Shown: positions 1 to 10,347 of the stretch, in pieces
Numbering within the stretch: the stretch's first letter is position 1
Layout: each line of letters opens with the position of its first letter
Source: Okapia johnstoni
Lineage: Eukaryota; Chordata; Mammalia; Artiodactyla; Giraffidae
Direction: 5' to 3'
Assembly: GCA_024291935.2 (NCBI GenBank)
Contig: CM044315.1
Span: 49,264,385-49,328,384 of the forward strand
Length of the DNA stretch: 64,000 bases
Position numbers and translations under genes: made by a program
Notes under the pieces: model-generated
Seen by the model: the letters and a program-made list of their open reading frames with translations, nothing else
Databases searched by the model: none
What the model was told of the DNA's origin: nothing

Positions 1-71
1 CCAGGGATCAAACCCAGGTCTCCCACATTTCAGGCAGATTCTTTATCAACTGAACCACACAAAGGAAGTCC
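1..71 (-). mobile_element. Bov-tA SINE, tRNA-like head (cut by window edge)
   Basis: Antisense copy of the tRNA-Glu-like head of a Bov-tA SINE. The reverse strand reads from a gcttcc-type 5' end through a B-box-like ggtttgatccctgg. The rest of the element lies outside the window. It abuts a second head at 72-190, the same two-headed arrangement seen at 38111-38440. Confidence 0.75.
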
Positions 72-190
72 AAGAATACTAGGGAGGGTAGCCTATACCT
101 TCTACAGCAGATCTTCCTGACTCAGGAATCGAATCGGGATCTCTTGCATTGCAGGTGGATTGTTTACCAACTGAGCTATCAGGGAAGCCC
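72..190 (-). mobile_element. Bov-tA SINE, second tRNA-like head plus short Bov-A stub
   Basis: On the reverse strand it starts with gggcttccctgatagc, passes a diverged B box and runs into about 45 bases of Bov-A-type sequence before meeting the head at 1-71. The pair looks like one composite SINE, with unit 72-190 upstream and unit 1-71 downstream in the sense direction. Confidence 0.75.
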
Positions 191-629
191 TTTAAGTGTC
201 TTAAACAATGTAGTAAGTTACTTACATTGTAGTAAGTCCCCTACATATGAATGAGTTCCCTTCTAAGAGCATGTTCATAAGCCCAACACAGTTAGCCTAG
301 GTACCCAACTAATGCAGTCAGCTATATAGTCCTGTACTGTAATAAGTTTATAATACTTTTCATAGAAATAATGCATAAAAACACACAAAAAAATAAAACA
401 TTTTAAATCTTAATATAGAATCTTGAAAAGTACAGTAGTACAGTTCAACAGCTGGCATACAGAGGCTGGCATCATGTGAACAGGTAAGAAGAGTTAGTGA
501 CTGGAGGAGAAAGGGGAGATGGGAGATGGTAGAGCTGAAGGATCATCAGGAGATAGGAGATGTAGGGCAAGCTGAAATTTCAATCACATCTGACATTGAT
601 GGCACAGGTTCTGGTTACTTGCTGAACTC

Positions 630-1319
630 AGTTCTATCTACCTCTTGAAAAAACAATCCAGTGATGTCTGGGTAGTAACACTTCTTCTCTCATCATAGAT
701 GACACAGTAGTCCTGGATTGCATTCTGAACGGCTGCTGCAAACTTCATGTACCATTCTACTTTGGATCTTGTGCCTCAAAAACTAACAGTGGGGCCTCCC
801 TGGGGGTCTAGTGATTAAGAATATTCCTGCCAATACAGGGGACACAGGTTCAATCCCTGGTCCAGGAAGATCCCACATCCCACAGAGCAACAAAGCCCAT
901 GCTGCACAAGAGAAGCCACCACAATGAGAAGCCCGTGGACAGCAAAACCCAGTGCAGCCAAAAATAAATAAATAAATCTTTTTTAAAAAGCACACACAGA
1001 AAAACTAACAATGCCTCCTCAAATAAATAAAATCCCCTTGCCATTTCCTGCATCATGAATCTCTTTGGCTCTTCAGTTACTTCTTCTTTTTGTCTCTCTT
1101 TTTCCTTTCTCTGGGCCTCTAATCCTATCAAGTCTTCATTAGTAAGCTCCTTGTGTTGCACAGCAAGAAGCTCAATGTTATAAGAATGAGAGATGTCTAC
1201 CATTTTTCCTCCTCATTCCACTCTTTCAATTAGTTTCACTTTATTTCCATTGCTATTTCTTGGTGCTTCTTAGCAGTACCATCTACATCATCAGTGCTTT
1301 TATATTTGCTTCTGGGCAT
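630..1319 (-). pseudogene. Pogo/Tigger transposase relic (N- and C-terminal parts only)
   Basis: Minus-strand reading from 1319 begins MPRSKYKSTDDVDGTAKK and continues through a degenerate helix-turn-helix-like segment (EIAMEIKVKLIERVEWGGK). It jumps directly into the acidic C-terminal tail of this transposase family (KELTNEDLIGLEAQRK, then EEPKRFMMQEMARGF). After the SINE interruption the tail resumes near 780 with AAAVQNAIQDYCVIYDE and ends near 640 with a DCFFKR-type terminus. The central DDE catalytic domain is absent, so it could not have encoded an active transposase. Frameshifts and the SINE break it further. Confidence 0.7.
789..999 (+). mobile_element. CHR-type tRNA-derived SINE
   Basis: Starts gtggggcctccctggg and has a B-box-like ggttcaatccctgg. 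It ends in an A-rich aaataaataaataa tail followed by short A-rich sequence. Flanked by an 11-bp target-site duplication aaaaactaaca at 778-788 and 1000-1010. An A-rich tail with a duplication is the signature of L1-driven SINE insertion. It sits inside the Tigger transposase relic and so is younger. Confidence 0.85.
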
Positions 1320-1936
1320 CCTGGGCTTGAAAGAAAGATACTGTACTCTATATAGTACTGTAAAGAACACAGAAGCACAATCACTGGTCAAGGATGAACA
1401 CACATGACAATGTATGCCAGACACGTGAACTAACTTATGTGATTGGACATGAGTGCTCATGTTTACATCTTTGAAAGTTCACAACTTGAAAGTTCATATG
1501 TAGGGGACCTATTGTATATGTTTTCTATTAAGTAGACAATATCAGATATGTAGCTATATTATTCAAAAAATCAAATCTGAACATGTTCAAATCTCTAGGT
1601 CCAACTACTAATTATAGAAGTAAGAGGATCAAAGGACAGTTTAAATTATACTGAGAAGATGCAATCAGCAAAAGCTAGACTGAGAGAAGGTGTAGGACAC
1701 CAAGTATCTTTAACAAATGAACTAAAATGAAAAAAAAGGAGAGGAGTATATATCTATTTCTAAGAATCTTAAAGACATATCAGTCAATGTAATAGATGAA
1801 CTTTATTTGGATCCAGTTTTTTTAAAGGTATAAATATTTATGACACATGAAATAATTGAAGATGTAAACATTGGCTGGATATTTCATGATAGAAACATGT
1901 ATAGTTAATTTTTTAGTGTGGTATTAGTATTCTGGC

Positions 1937-2212
1937 TGGGGAAGGTGATGGCACCCCACTCCAGTACTCTTGCCTGGAAAATCCCATGGACGGAGGAGCC
2001 TGGTGGGCTGCAGTCCATGGGGTCGCGAAGAGTCAGACACGACTGAGCGACTTCACTTTCGCTTTTCACTTTCATGCATTGGAGAAGGAAACGGCAACCC
2101 ACTCCAGTGTTCTTGCATGGAGAATCCCAGGGACGGGGGAGCCTGGTGGGCGGCCGTCTATGGGGTCGCACAGAGTCGGACACGACTGAAGTGTCTTAGC
2201 AGCAGCAGCAGC
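1937..2212 (+). mobile_element. Bov-A2 SINE (dimer)
   Basis: Two Bov-A monomers each contain the ccactccagt...cttgc core, are joined by a cttcactttcgcttttcact linker, and are followed by a short (agc)n tail. An 11-bp perfect target-site duplication agtattctggc lies at 1926-1936 and 2213-2223. Bov-A units share their sequence with the 3' end of BovB, which is thought to mobilise them. Confidence 0.92.
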
Positions 2213-2275
2213 AGTATTCTGGCCATATATAAAAATTGAGTTTTTATCTTCTAGAAGTAATACCGAACCATTTAG

Positions 2276-2549
2276 GGCTTCCCTGGTGGCTCAATGATAA
2301 AGAATACACCTGTGATGCACGAGACGTATGTTCGATCCCTGAGTTGGAAGATCCCCTGAGAAGGAAATGGCAACCCACTCCATTTCACGCCTGGGAAATC
2401 TTGCCTGGGTATTCTTTCCGGGAAATCCCACAGACAGAGGAGTATTCTTGCCTGAGAAATCCCATGGGCAGAGGAGACTTTCAGGCCACAGTCCACAGGG
2501 TTTCAAAAGAGTCGGACATGATTTAGCCACTAAGCAACAACAACAACTG
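2276..2549 (+). mobile_element. Bov-tA SINE
   Basis: Begins ggcttccctggtggctcaat, with B box gttcgatccctgag, then a Bov-A-type body with a partial internal duplication of the gggaaatccca segment, ending gcaacaacaacaactgaa. Flanking accatttag (2267-2275) and actatttag (just after the element) look like a decayed target-site duplication. Confidence 0.85.
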
Positions 2550-2765
2550 AACTATTTAGAGATAAAATAATGAAAGAATACGACCTTGGATTTGCCTCAA
2601 AATAATAAAAGTGGGTTTGGGAAACGTGATTAATGGTGAAGATGATAGGATAAATTGATTAGCTGATTTTTGGGGGGCCAGTGATAGATATGCAGAGGTT
2701 CATTATAGTATTCTGTTCATGTTTGTGTATGTTTGAAATTCTCCGCAATAAAGAGAAAAAAGTAA

Positions 2766-3829
2766 GTAGACATAAAAATGCATATACCCAAAAGACCACC
2801 AGGAACTTGCTAATTTAAGCTATTAATAGTTCAAGTTTTTCAGTCAAGTTAACATACACTTAATGGTCTGGTTTTCTCAGGGCCAAAGCTATACCACATG
2901 AAGTATATGAATATATGTAAACATGACAGAAAGAAAAGAGGAAATTTCTCTCAAAGTGTATTGTGTAGAATATATAAAATATGTATGTCCATGTACACAC
3001 AAATGTGTGTATGCATAGATATCTCCTGAGATGCATCATTCTGATATATTCTGCTTGACAATGTATTTCATCTTGTTGAAGAAGGCTGAGATCAGGCTGA
3101 AAACAAATACACCAATATTCCAATTAGCACAAAATCACATATCAGATTACGTACTAGACAAATGAGGCATGGGTAGGTAGCATATATAAAATGTGTCCAT
3201 GTGAATGTGGATAACAGGTCTCAACGATGAAGGGAATTCTACACTACCAAATATTTGTGTCTAGGTCAATTCCAGCCTGGAGAAAAGGCACTAGATTTAG
3301 GAATTCATACTGCAGAGCAGCTCCAAGATTCCTGGGGCTAATCTTTAAAACTGAATACATATAGAATCTTCCAACAAATCAAGCAATAAAAAGATGGTTC
3401 ACCTACTTTTCATATCACAGGTCAAAGCATCCATCTTAATACTGCCCTATGAAATGCTAACACAATAAAATTTTTAAAAGGAAACACAAGCAAGCAAACA
3501 CCACCACTCCCTAAACTCCTGAAAAGCAACAAAGCCCAGATTATTATATAATGGCCTCTTGCATCTGATTGCTTACCACAACTAGTTGTTTATACAACAT
3601 AGAAACTCTTAGGGGCTTCTGCATTATTACAGCAAATTAGCAAGTTTCAAGAATGGTGGATTAATGCAGATTAAAGTGTTTTACCAACAGAGGTTTTATG
3701 GTTGGCAAATGTGATTATATATCCATTATCATCTGCAAGTCAACCAAACATGTGCCATATACCTCCTGGAAACACCTCAATGTGGCTTTCTTAATTTCCT
3801 CCATTTTATAAGAACAAAGGGATTTTTAC
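2766..3829. other. No recognised feature
   Basis: AT-rich single-copy-looking DNA. No coding pattern, SINE or LINE was recognised. A short tg/ca-alternating patch near 2990-3020 is the only visible structure. Confidence 0.4.
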
Positions 3830-3837
3830 CCAGGCAT

Positions 3838-4039
3838 GCTGCTGCTAAGTCACTTTAGTTGTGTCCGACTCTGTGCAACCCGATAGACAGCAGCTCACCA
3901 GGCTCCCCTGTCCCTGGGATTCTCCAGGCAAGAACACTGGAGTGGGTTGCCATTTCCTTCTCTAATGCATGAAAGTGAAAAGTGAAAGTGAAGTCGCTCA
4001 GTCGTGTCTGACTCTTTGAGACCCCATGGACTGCATTAT
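3838..4039 (-). mobile_element. Bov-A2 SINE, antisense, 5'-truncated
   Basis: Reverse-strand Bov-A dimer starting at its (agc)n tail (tgctgctaagtcactttag) and stopping part-way through the distal monomer. The imperfect repeat (t)ccaggcat at 3830-3837 and 4040-4047 fits a target-site duplication. Confidence 0.85.
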
Positions 4040-5001
4040 CCAGGCATAGCCAACGATAATTTTCAAAAGACTGAGTAGTAAACTAGGGCAAATTATTTCT
4101 GTAACTTAAATGATTATCAACTTCCCATCTGCTACAACAAAAAGAAGCATCTGTCATTTTTTGAAACGTCGCAAATGTTGACCATCTACTTAATTAGTCT
4201 ACTGTGCTTACCACTAAACATATTGAAATTTTATAGAAGAGAAACTTGGGGAAAGTAATAAATAGTCTCTTTCTCCATCTGAACAGTATACGGTCATAAA
4301 AAAATGAGAAAGCTGCCCTCCTGGAATTGCTTGGCCTATGAATACAACTCTGTGGGGCTCCATCATTGTGTGGAGGCAGGCTTGTAGGTTAAATCACCAC
4401 TGATGTGAGCAGTGTGTTTACGGGGAAAGGACAGCACCTTGATGATTTTAGGGTGTTGATACAAAATATCCCCCTCCTTTACCATAGCTTTATTTTTCAC
4501 AATTACTGGTATGTATGTAATGAACTCTTAAGCAACAGCTGGAGGAAGGCATGCCTAGTTTTCAAGGTCTAAAATGAATGTTTTTATGACATGATTTATA
4601 AATGATATTATATCTATGAAATTTTAATGCTTTAATTTTGGCCCACATGGCATGAATTAGTGAGCCAAGATTCTATCAGGTCCCCTTTTCACAAGAGAAA
4701 TTATCACTAAAAGATAAGAGACCATAGCTCTCACTAAAGGTTACCTTCCCAGCTGAAGGATGCAGTGGCTATGGAAACCTAGCATGGCCTTTCTACAAAA
4801 CAATTCCCTTGGAGGGATCAAAATGCATTCTATTCTACAGTTTTGTCATCAAAATCAGAGTAATGGGAAGATGAACAAATTTTGCTTAGATAAGATGCAA
4901 ATGAGGACAAATTAAATAAAGCAAAACAGATCAGAAAAGAAAGAAAACCTTTAAAAGTATTTGTCTAGGACAATCTTCCCTCCTTTAAAAAACATTGGCC
5001 A
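4040..5001. other. No recognised feature
   Basis: AT-rich sequence between a SINE and the full-length L1. A weak MIR-like stretch near 4185-4260 is too diverged to call. The last bases (attggcca, 4994-5001) are the left target-site duplication of the L1. Confidence 0.4.
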
Positions 5002-6042
5002 AAGAACAAGATGATGGAAGAGTAGGTGGATGTGGAGTACATCTCTCTCCATGGGTACATCAGGAATACACCTTCAGACACAGAAGTGTATGCAGAACAC
5101 CAGCTGAGAGCGGACAGGAGTACCTGACCAATGGAAAAGAATATATAGAACTATGCAAAACTCGGCAGGATGAAGGAACTCGAGGGAAAAACAGGAGTGT
5201 TAGTAGGACTGGACCTGCCCTCGGAGGGTGGGGAAACTGAAGCAGGGGTCTGATCCCCACATCGGGGCAATTGTCTGAGTCAGAGGAGAAACATTTAAGG
5301 CTGAGAGTGAAACAGCTGATCTGTGAGAGCCTAAATGGAATGAGAATCAGACAGTCCTTGTGGCAGTAATACATACCCCAGACTGGAACGCTGGTCCCCT
5401 GGAAGGTGCAATGGCTGAGAGCTGGAGTTTAGGGATTGTGGAGCAACCCCAGGGTGAAGGCTACTGTTGACTGTGGAGAGATGGATCAAGAGGATGTGAG
5501 GGAGGAGACCACGGTGGGAAATGCCAGTGGAGGAAAGCCAGGCAGCCATGGAAGCAAGGAGATACTGCTGAGTACGTAAGTAGTGGAGCCGTCACCATAG
5601 CCTCTCTCTCCCCACACCCCAGCATCAGCAGCTGAATAATAGGGAGGCTGGCCCATCAAACACCTGACACATTGAACTATGGAGTAGGACCCCACCCAGG
5701 GTTCTTCTTTAAGTGACTGATGCACCAATCTACAGAGTAGGACCTTAGTTAGGGGGGCCCCTCTATGTGCCTGGAGTGCTGAACAACAGAGAAGGACCCC
5801 AGGCAAGGGAGCCCTCTAAGTGCCTGAACCGGCAGAGCTACAGAGCCGGCTGAAGAGGCCTTCTGATCACCAGCTACAAGAGACTCAAAAAAAGACTCTG
5901 TTAGAGCTTAACTCCTGCGGTGGAGGCAGTCTGTGCCCCTGCACACTTGGCACCGCCAGGGTCCCCACAAGTAAAGCAGATGTGCCACCTTCATGCTCAA
6001 CTCTCCCTGTGGCAGAGCTGCCACAGGCAAAAAAGTCTAGAG

Positions 6043-6190
6043 TCTATGCATGCAGGGTCGCTACGGTCTTGTCCGACTCTTTGTGACCCTGTAGACTGTG
6101 GCCTGCCAGGATTCTCTGTCAGGGAAGGGGGTTCTCCAGGCAAGAATACTGGAATGTGTTGGCCAATACTGGTTGCCATACCCTTCTAGA
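6043..6190 (-). repeat. Bov-A-like antisense segment within the L1 5' region
   Basis: The stretch from gcatgcagggtcgctacgg through gtccgactctttgtgaccc to ttctccaggcaagaatact is an antisense Bov-A monomer. The flanking tctagag near 6033-6039 and 6186-6192 could be a target-site duplication. Alternatively the segment is a fixed part of this L1 subfamily's 5' region. The A-rich or (agc)n tail of a normal insertion is missing. Confidence 0.7.
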
Positions 6191-6870
6191 GCACTATATT
6201 TCCTGCTGCCCTAGCCAGCAACCCCCCCCTGAGTACCTGGTGCTGCCAGAACCCCTGCGACCCAAGCAGCTGCACCACCTCCACCCCAGCCCTCACAGGG
6301 GCAAACCCAAGTCCTCCAGGACAACCTCAGGAGCAAACCCCAGTGGATGACCCACATGCAGAGGTGGAAATAAAACCACAATTGAAACCCAGGGGCAGTG
6401 TGGCTAAGGAAGAAGACCCAAAACCTTCCCATCAGCTGTACAAGCTGCAAATTAAGTCCACACAATCAACTAGGCAGACTCCGTGTCTATGGAATATATA
6501 AAAGGCCATTGAGAGCTCCCACAAAAGAAAAAGCACTAGTTCTAATAGCTGTGGACATTGGACACAAGAGCACACGAGAGTAGGACCAGATTAGAATCTG
6601 AGCTACCCTACAGTAGGTCCAGAGATCAGCACAGTGTTGGAGGACATCCTAGGGAGGTAAGGTGGACTGTGACTCCCAGCGAGTGAAAGGACAGATAGCA
6701 GTGACTCAAGAAAAACTTTTATTATTCTTATTTTTTGACTTGTTCTGTAGATTCATTTGGATTTTTTTTCTTTTCTTTCTTCTTTTTATTCCCCCCCCAC
6801 CCCATTGTAGTTGTTGATTTAATTGGCACTAATAAATCCAATTAAGTTTTAAGCATTTTTTTTTCCTCTG

Positions 6871-7843
6871 TCACAATTTTTATTGTTGTTATAAACCTCT
6901 GCCTCTATGTTGGGCTTTTGCAGTTCTTTGGCGTTTTCCTTTTATTCTCTCTCTTTTTTTTAATTTTAATTAAAAAATTTTTAAACCTATTATTTTTCTA
7001 CATTTATTCCTTTGTTTGCTTTTCCTACTGTTCTTTTCCCCTTGCAGTTAATCTTTAACATATATAATAATTCTTTATCTACCTCTGTTTAACTTTGCAT
7101 ATCTATTCTTTCTTTCTTTTCTTTCTCTGCTTTCCTCTCAACGTATTTGTTAGTTTTATGTTCATTGCTTTATTCCCCGATTGGCGCCTTGTTTTAGTTT
7201 TGTTTTCCATTTTGTGCTTTAGTTAGTTTGGTTCTGGTAAATATAATTTTTGGTTTCCTTTGTTCACTGGGTCAATCTATTGTTCTTTATTTTTGTTGGA
7301 CTGTTTTGATTTTGGTTATGGGTATACATGTACATGCTATATTCAGTCACACTTTTTGTTGTTGTTATACACCTCTGCCTCTACATTGCACTTTTGCAGT
7401 TCTGTGAAGTTTTCCTCTTTTTTTCCCTTTTTCTTTTTCTACCTTTTTTTTTTCTTTTCTCTTTTTCATAATTTTAATTTTTTTAAACCTATTATACTTT
7501 TTCTACATTCATTCATATGTTTGCCTTTCCTACTGTTCTTTTCCCCTTGCAGTTAATCTTTACTGTATATAAATCTTCTTCATCTACCTCTCTTTAACTT
7601 TGCATGTCTGTTCTTCCTTCCCTTTCCTCTCTACATATTTGTTAGTTTGTTTTCATTGCTTTAGTCCCCACTTGGCACCCTGCTTTAGTTTTGCTTTCCA
7701 GTTTGCACTTTAGTTAGTTTTGTTCTTAACTGGTGAATATAACTTTTGATTTCTTTTGTTCACCGGGTCAATCTGCTGTACTTTATTTTTGATGGACTGT
7801 TTTGACTTTGTTCATGGCTGTATATATATATGTGTATATTCCA
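6871..7843 (+). repeat. Tandem duplication (units of 477 and 496 bp) in the L1 5' region
   Basis: Unit A (6871-7347) and unit B (7348-7843) share an ordered set of landmarks. These are tcacaatttttattg / tcacactttttgttg, acctctgcctcta, cttttgcagttct, a pyrimidine-rich stretch, cctactgttcttttcccctt, gcagttaatcttta, a ttagtttt region, gggtcaatct and ggactgttttga. Unit lengths differ mainly in the T-rich tracts. The units lie directly upstream of the ORF1 region. Tandem 5' monomers are known in some other L1 lineages; whether this one is subfamily-wide or private to the copy cannot be told here. Confidence 0.85.
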
Positions 7844-8420
7844 TTATTTTAACTATTATTTGCCTGATTTTGTAACTGCCATTTGTCTGGGGTTCATCTT
7901 TGATTTCTCGTTTTTGGATATTTGTTTTAATCTCACTTAATGCTATAACAAACCACTTGTGGAATCTTCAATCTTGACCAGAGATCAAATCCTGAGCTTT
8001 TGGAGTGGGAGCACTGATTCCAAGACCCTACACTACCAGAGAACTAACCCTAGGGAGTATCAAATAGTGAGAACTCACACAAAGGAAACCACTTGAATAC
8101 AAGACCCAGCATCACCCAAACATCAATAGCACCCTGTGCAGCACTCCTCATCTAAACAACAAACAAAACAAAATATACAAACCTAATTATCAGCAGACAA
8201 GATTATCACCTCACTCAGTCTTGCCCATCAGAGGAAAAACAAACAAACAAAAACTCAGCACAAATCTCACCCTATAGGAAGTTTACACAAGCCACCAGAC
8301 CAAATGTAGGAGGGCAGAAACCAAAAGGAAGAAAGAATTCAACCTTCTTCAAAGAAAGAATTCAACTCTCCTTGAAGCCTGGGATAAGGAGACTTCAAAC
8401 ACAAGTTAAAAAAAATAATA

Positions 8421-10286
8421 ATGAAAAATCAGAGAAATATTATACAAATGCAGGAACAAACTAGAAACACAGAAGTCCAAATAAATGAAGAGGAAATAGG
8501 CAAACTACCTGAAAAAGAATTCAAAATAATGATAGCAAAGATGATCAGAAACCTTGAAAACAAAATGGAGAAAATGTAAGAATTAATTAATGGAGACCTA
8601 GAAGAATTAAAGAATAAACATACAGAGACAAACAACACAATTACTGAAATCAAAAATACTTAGAAGAAATATGCAGGTCAGGAAGCAACAGTTAGAACTG
8701 GACATGGAACAACAGACTGGCTCCAAATAGGAAAAGGAGTACGTCAAGGCTGTATATCGTCACCCTGCTTATTTGACTTATAAGCAGAGTACATCATGAG
8801 AAACGCTGGGCAGGAGGAAGCACAAACTGCAATCAAGATTACTGGGAATAATATCAATAACCTCAGATATGCAGATGACACCACCCTTATGGCAGAAAGT
8901 GAAGAAAAACTAAAGAGCCTCTTGATGAAAGTGAAAGAGGAGAGTGAAAAAGTTGGCTTAAAGTTCAACATTCAGAAAACTAAGATCCTGGTATCCGGTC
9001 CCATCACTTCATGGCAGATAGATGGGAAAACAGTGGAAACAGTGGCTGACTTTATTTTTTTGGTCTCCAAAATCACTGCTGATGGTGATTGAAGCCATGA
9101 AATTAAAAGACGCTTACTCCTTGGAAGGAAAGTTATGACCAACCTACACAGCATATTAAGAAGCAGAGACATTGTCAGCAAAGGTCTGTCTAGTCAAGGC
9201 CATGGTTTTTCCAGTGGCCATGTATGGATGTGAGAGTTGGACTCTAAGGAAAGCTGAGCACCGAAGAATTGATGCTTTTGAACTGTGGTGTTGGAGAAGA
9301 CTCTTGAGAGTCCCTTGGACTACAAGGAGATCCAACCCGTCCATTCTAAAGGAGATCAGTCCTGGGTGTTCATTGGAAGGACTGATGTTGAAGCTGAAAC
9401 TCCAATACTTTGGCCACCTCATGCGAAGAGTTGACCCATTGGAAAAGACCCTGATGCTGGGAAGGATTGGGGGCAGGAGGAGAAGGGGACGACAGAGGAT
9501 GAGATGGCAGGATGGCATCACCGACTCGATGGACATGGGTTTGGGTGGACTCAGGGAGTTGGTGATGGATAGGGAGGACTGGCGTGCTGCGGTTCATGGG
9601 GTCGCAAAGAATCAGACACGACTGAGTGACTGAACTGACCTGAGAAGGAATCAATAGCAGAATATCTGAAGTAGAAGAATGAATCAGTGAGCTGGAAGAT
9701 AATGGTGGAAATAACTACTGAAGAGCAGAATAAAGTAAAAAGAATGTAAGGAACTGAGGATAGTCTCAGAGACCGCTGGGACAATGTCAAATGCACAAAC
9801 ATTCGAATTATAGGAGTCTCAGAAGAAGAAAAAAAGAAAAGGTATGAGAAAATTTGTGAAGAGAATATAGTTGAAAATTTCCTCAACATGGAAAAGGAAA
9901 TAGTCAATCAAGTCCAAGAGGCACAAAGAGTCCCATACAGGATAAACCCAAGAAGAAACATGCCAAGACACATACTAATCAAACTAACAAAGACTAAACA
10001 CAAAGAAAGAATGTTAAAAGTAGCAAGGGAGAAGCAACAAGTAACATACAAGGGAAACCACATAGGCTTAACAGCTGATCTTTCAGTAGAAACTGCAGGC
10101 CAGAAGGGAATGGCAGGATATATTTAAAGTACTGAAAGAGAAAACTCTACAGCAAAGATTACTGTACCCAGCAAGGATCTCATTCAAAATTGATGGAGAA
10201 ATAAAAAGCTTTTCAGACAAACCAAATTAAGAGAATTCAGTACCACCAAACCAGCTTTACAACAAATGTTAAAGGGACTTATATAG
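8421..10286 (+). pseudogene. L1 ORF1 relic (RNA-binding chaperone), split by BovB
   Basis: In functional L1s ORF1p is a coiled-coil RNA-binding protein that packages L1 RNA. The frame opens at 8421 (MKNQRNIIQMQEQ) and reads through a charged coiled-coil-like stretch. It meets an in-frame TAA at 8577-8579 where related copies continue KMQELINGD. Coding resemblance continues to about 8658, is interrupted by the BovB insertion, and resumes at about 9645. The conserved C-terminal half follows: RIIGVPEE-type motif, MEKEIVNQVQEAQRVPYRIN, RRNMPRHILIKLTK, then QQVTYKG. There are further frameshifts around 9740 and 10110-10200. The ORF ends with TAG at 10284-10286, 61 bases before the ORF2 start. Confidence 0.85.
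8670..9638 (+). mobile_element. BovB LINE, 5'-truncated, inside L1 ORF1
   Basis: Enters BovB part-way through the reverse transcriptase (QEATVRTGHGTTDW) and runs to the usual 3' end (cacgactgagtgactgaact). The catalytic YADD motif is intact at 8868-8879. A TGA replaces the Cys codon of the ADGDCSHE motif at about 9090, and a small deletion near 9170 shifts the frame. The distal 153-codon stretch 9172-9633 ([19 protein letters not shown] onward) stays open. Flanking cttagaaga (8659-8667) and ctgagaagg (9640-9648) resemble a decayed target-site duplication. Confidence 0.93.
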
Positions 10287-10347
10287 CCCAAGAAATAATA
10301 CAAGAAAAGAAAAAGATCTGCAAAATCAACCCCAAACAATTAAGAAA

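Larger units (their letters stand above)
231..1516 (-). mobile_element. Tigger/pogo-type DNA transposon, internally deleted
   Basis: Terminal inverted repeats are visible: agtaagtcccctacatatga at 231-250 is matched in reverse complement by tcatatgtaggggacctatt at 1494-1513. Between them, the minus strand encodes pieces of a CENP-B/pogo-like transposase. Known Tigger elements of the Tc1/mariner superfamily end at TA dinucleotides and often survive as internal-deletion derivatives, which this resembles. A CHR SINE at 789-999 interrupts it. The Tigger subfamily cannot be fixed by eye. Confidence 0.75.
1740..2762 (+). mobile_element. Old L1 (L1M-type) 3' UTR and tail, split by two SINEs
   Basis: The stretch ending at about 2762 (ggttcattatagtattctg, then tatgtttgaaattctccgcaataaag) is the characteristic 3' end of old mammalian L1M elements. 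Upstream parts at 1740-1936 and 2213-2275 fit the same 3' UTR. Two ruminant SINEs are inserted in it. The 5' limit is uncertain. Confidence 0.6.

Noticed and set aside
1905..2239. Overlapping open frames on both strands (e.g. MSDSVRPHRR on the minus strand)
   Set aside because: These are translations of a Bov-A2 SINE. The same peptide start recurs at 14790 and 39587, wherever the SINE occurs.
2276..2360. tRNA gene suggested by the B-box-like gttcgatccc
   Set aside because: This is the tRNA-derived head of a Bov-tA SINE, repeated at many places in the window and not foldable into a standard tRNA from what I can see.
6720..7850. T-rich region as a novel low-complexity locus
   Set aside because: It belongs to the 5' region of the full-length L1; only its tandem duplication is worth noting.
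9172..9633. 153-codon open frame as a possible gene
   Set aside because: It is the C-terminal part of BovB ORF2 ([19 protein letters not shown]), in a 5'-truncated LINE copy.
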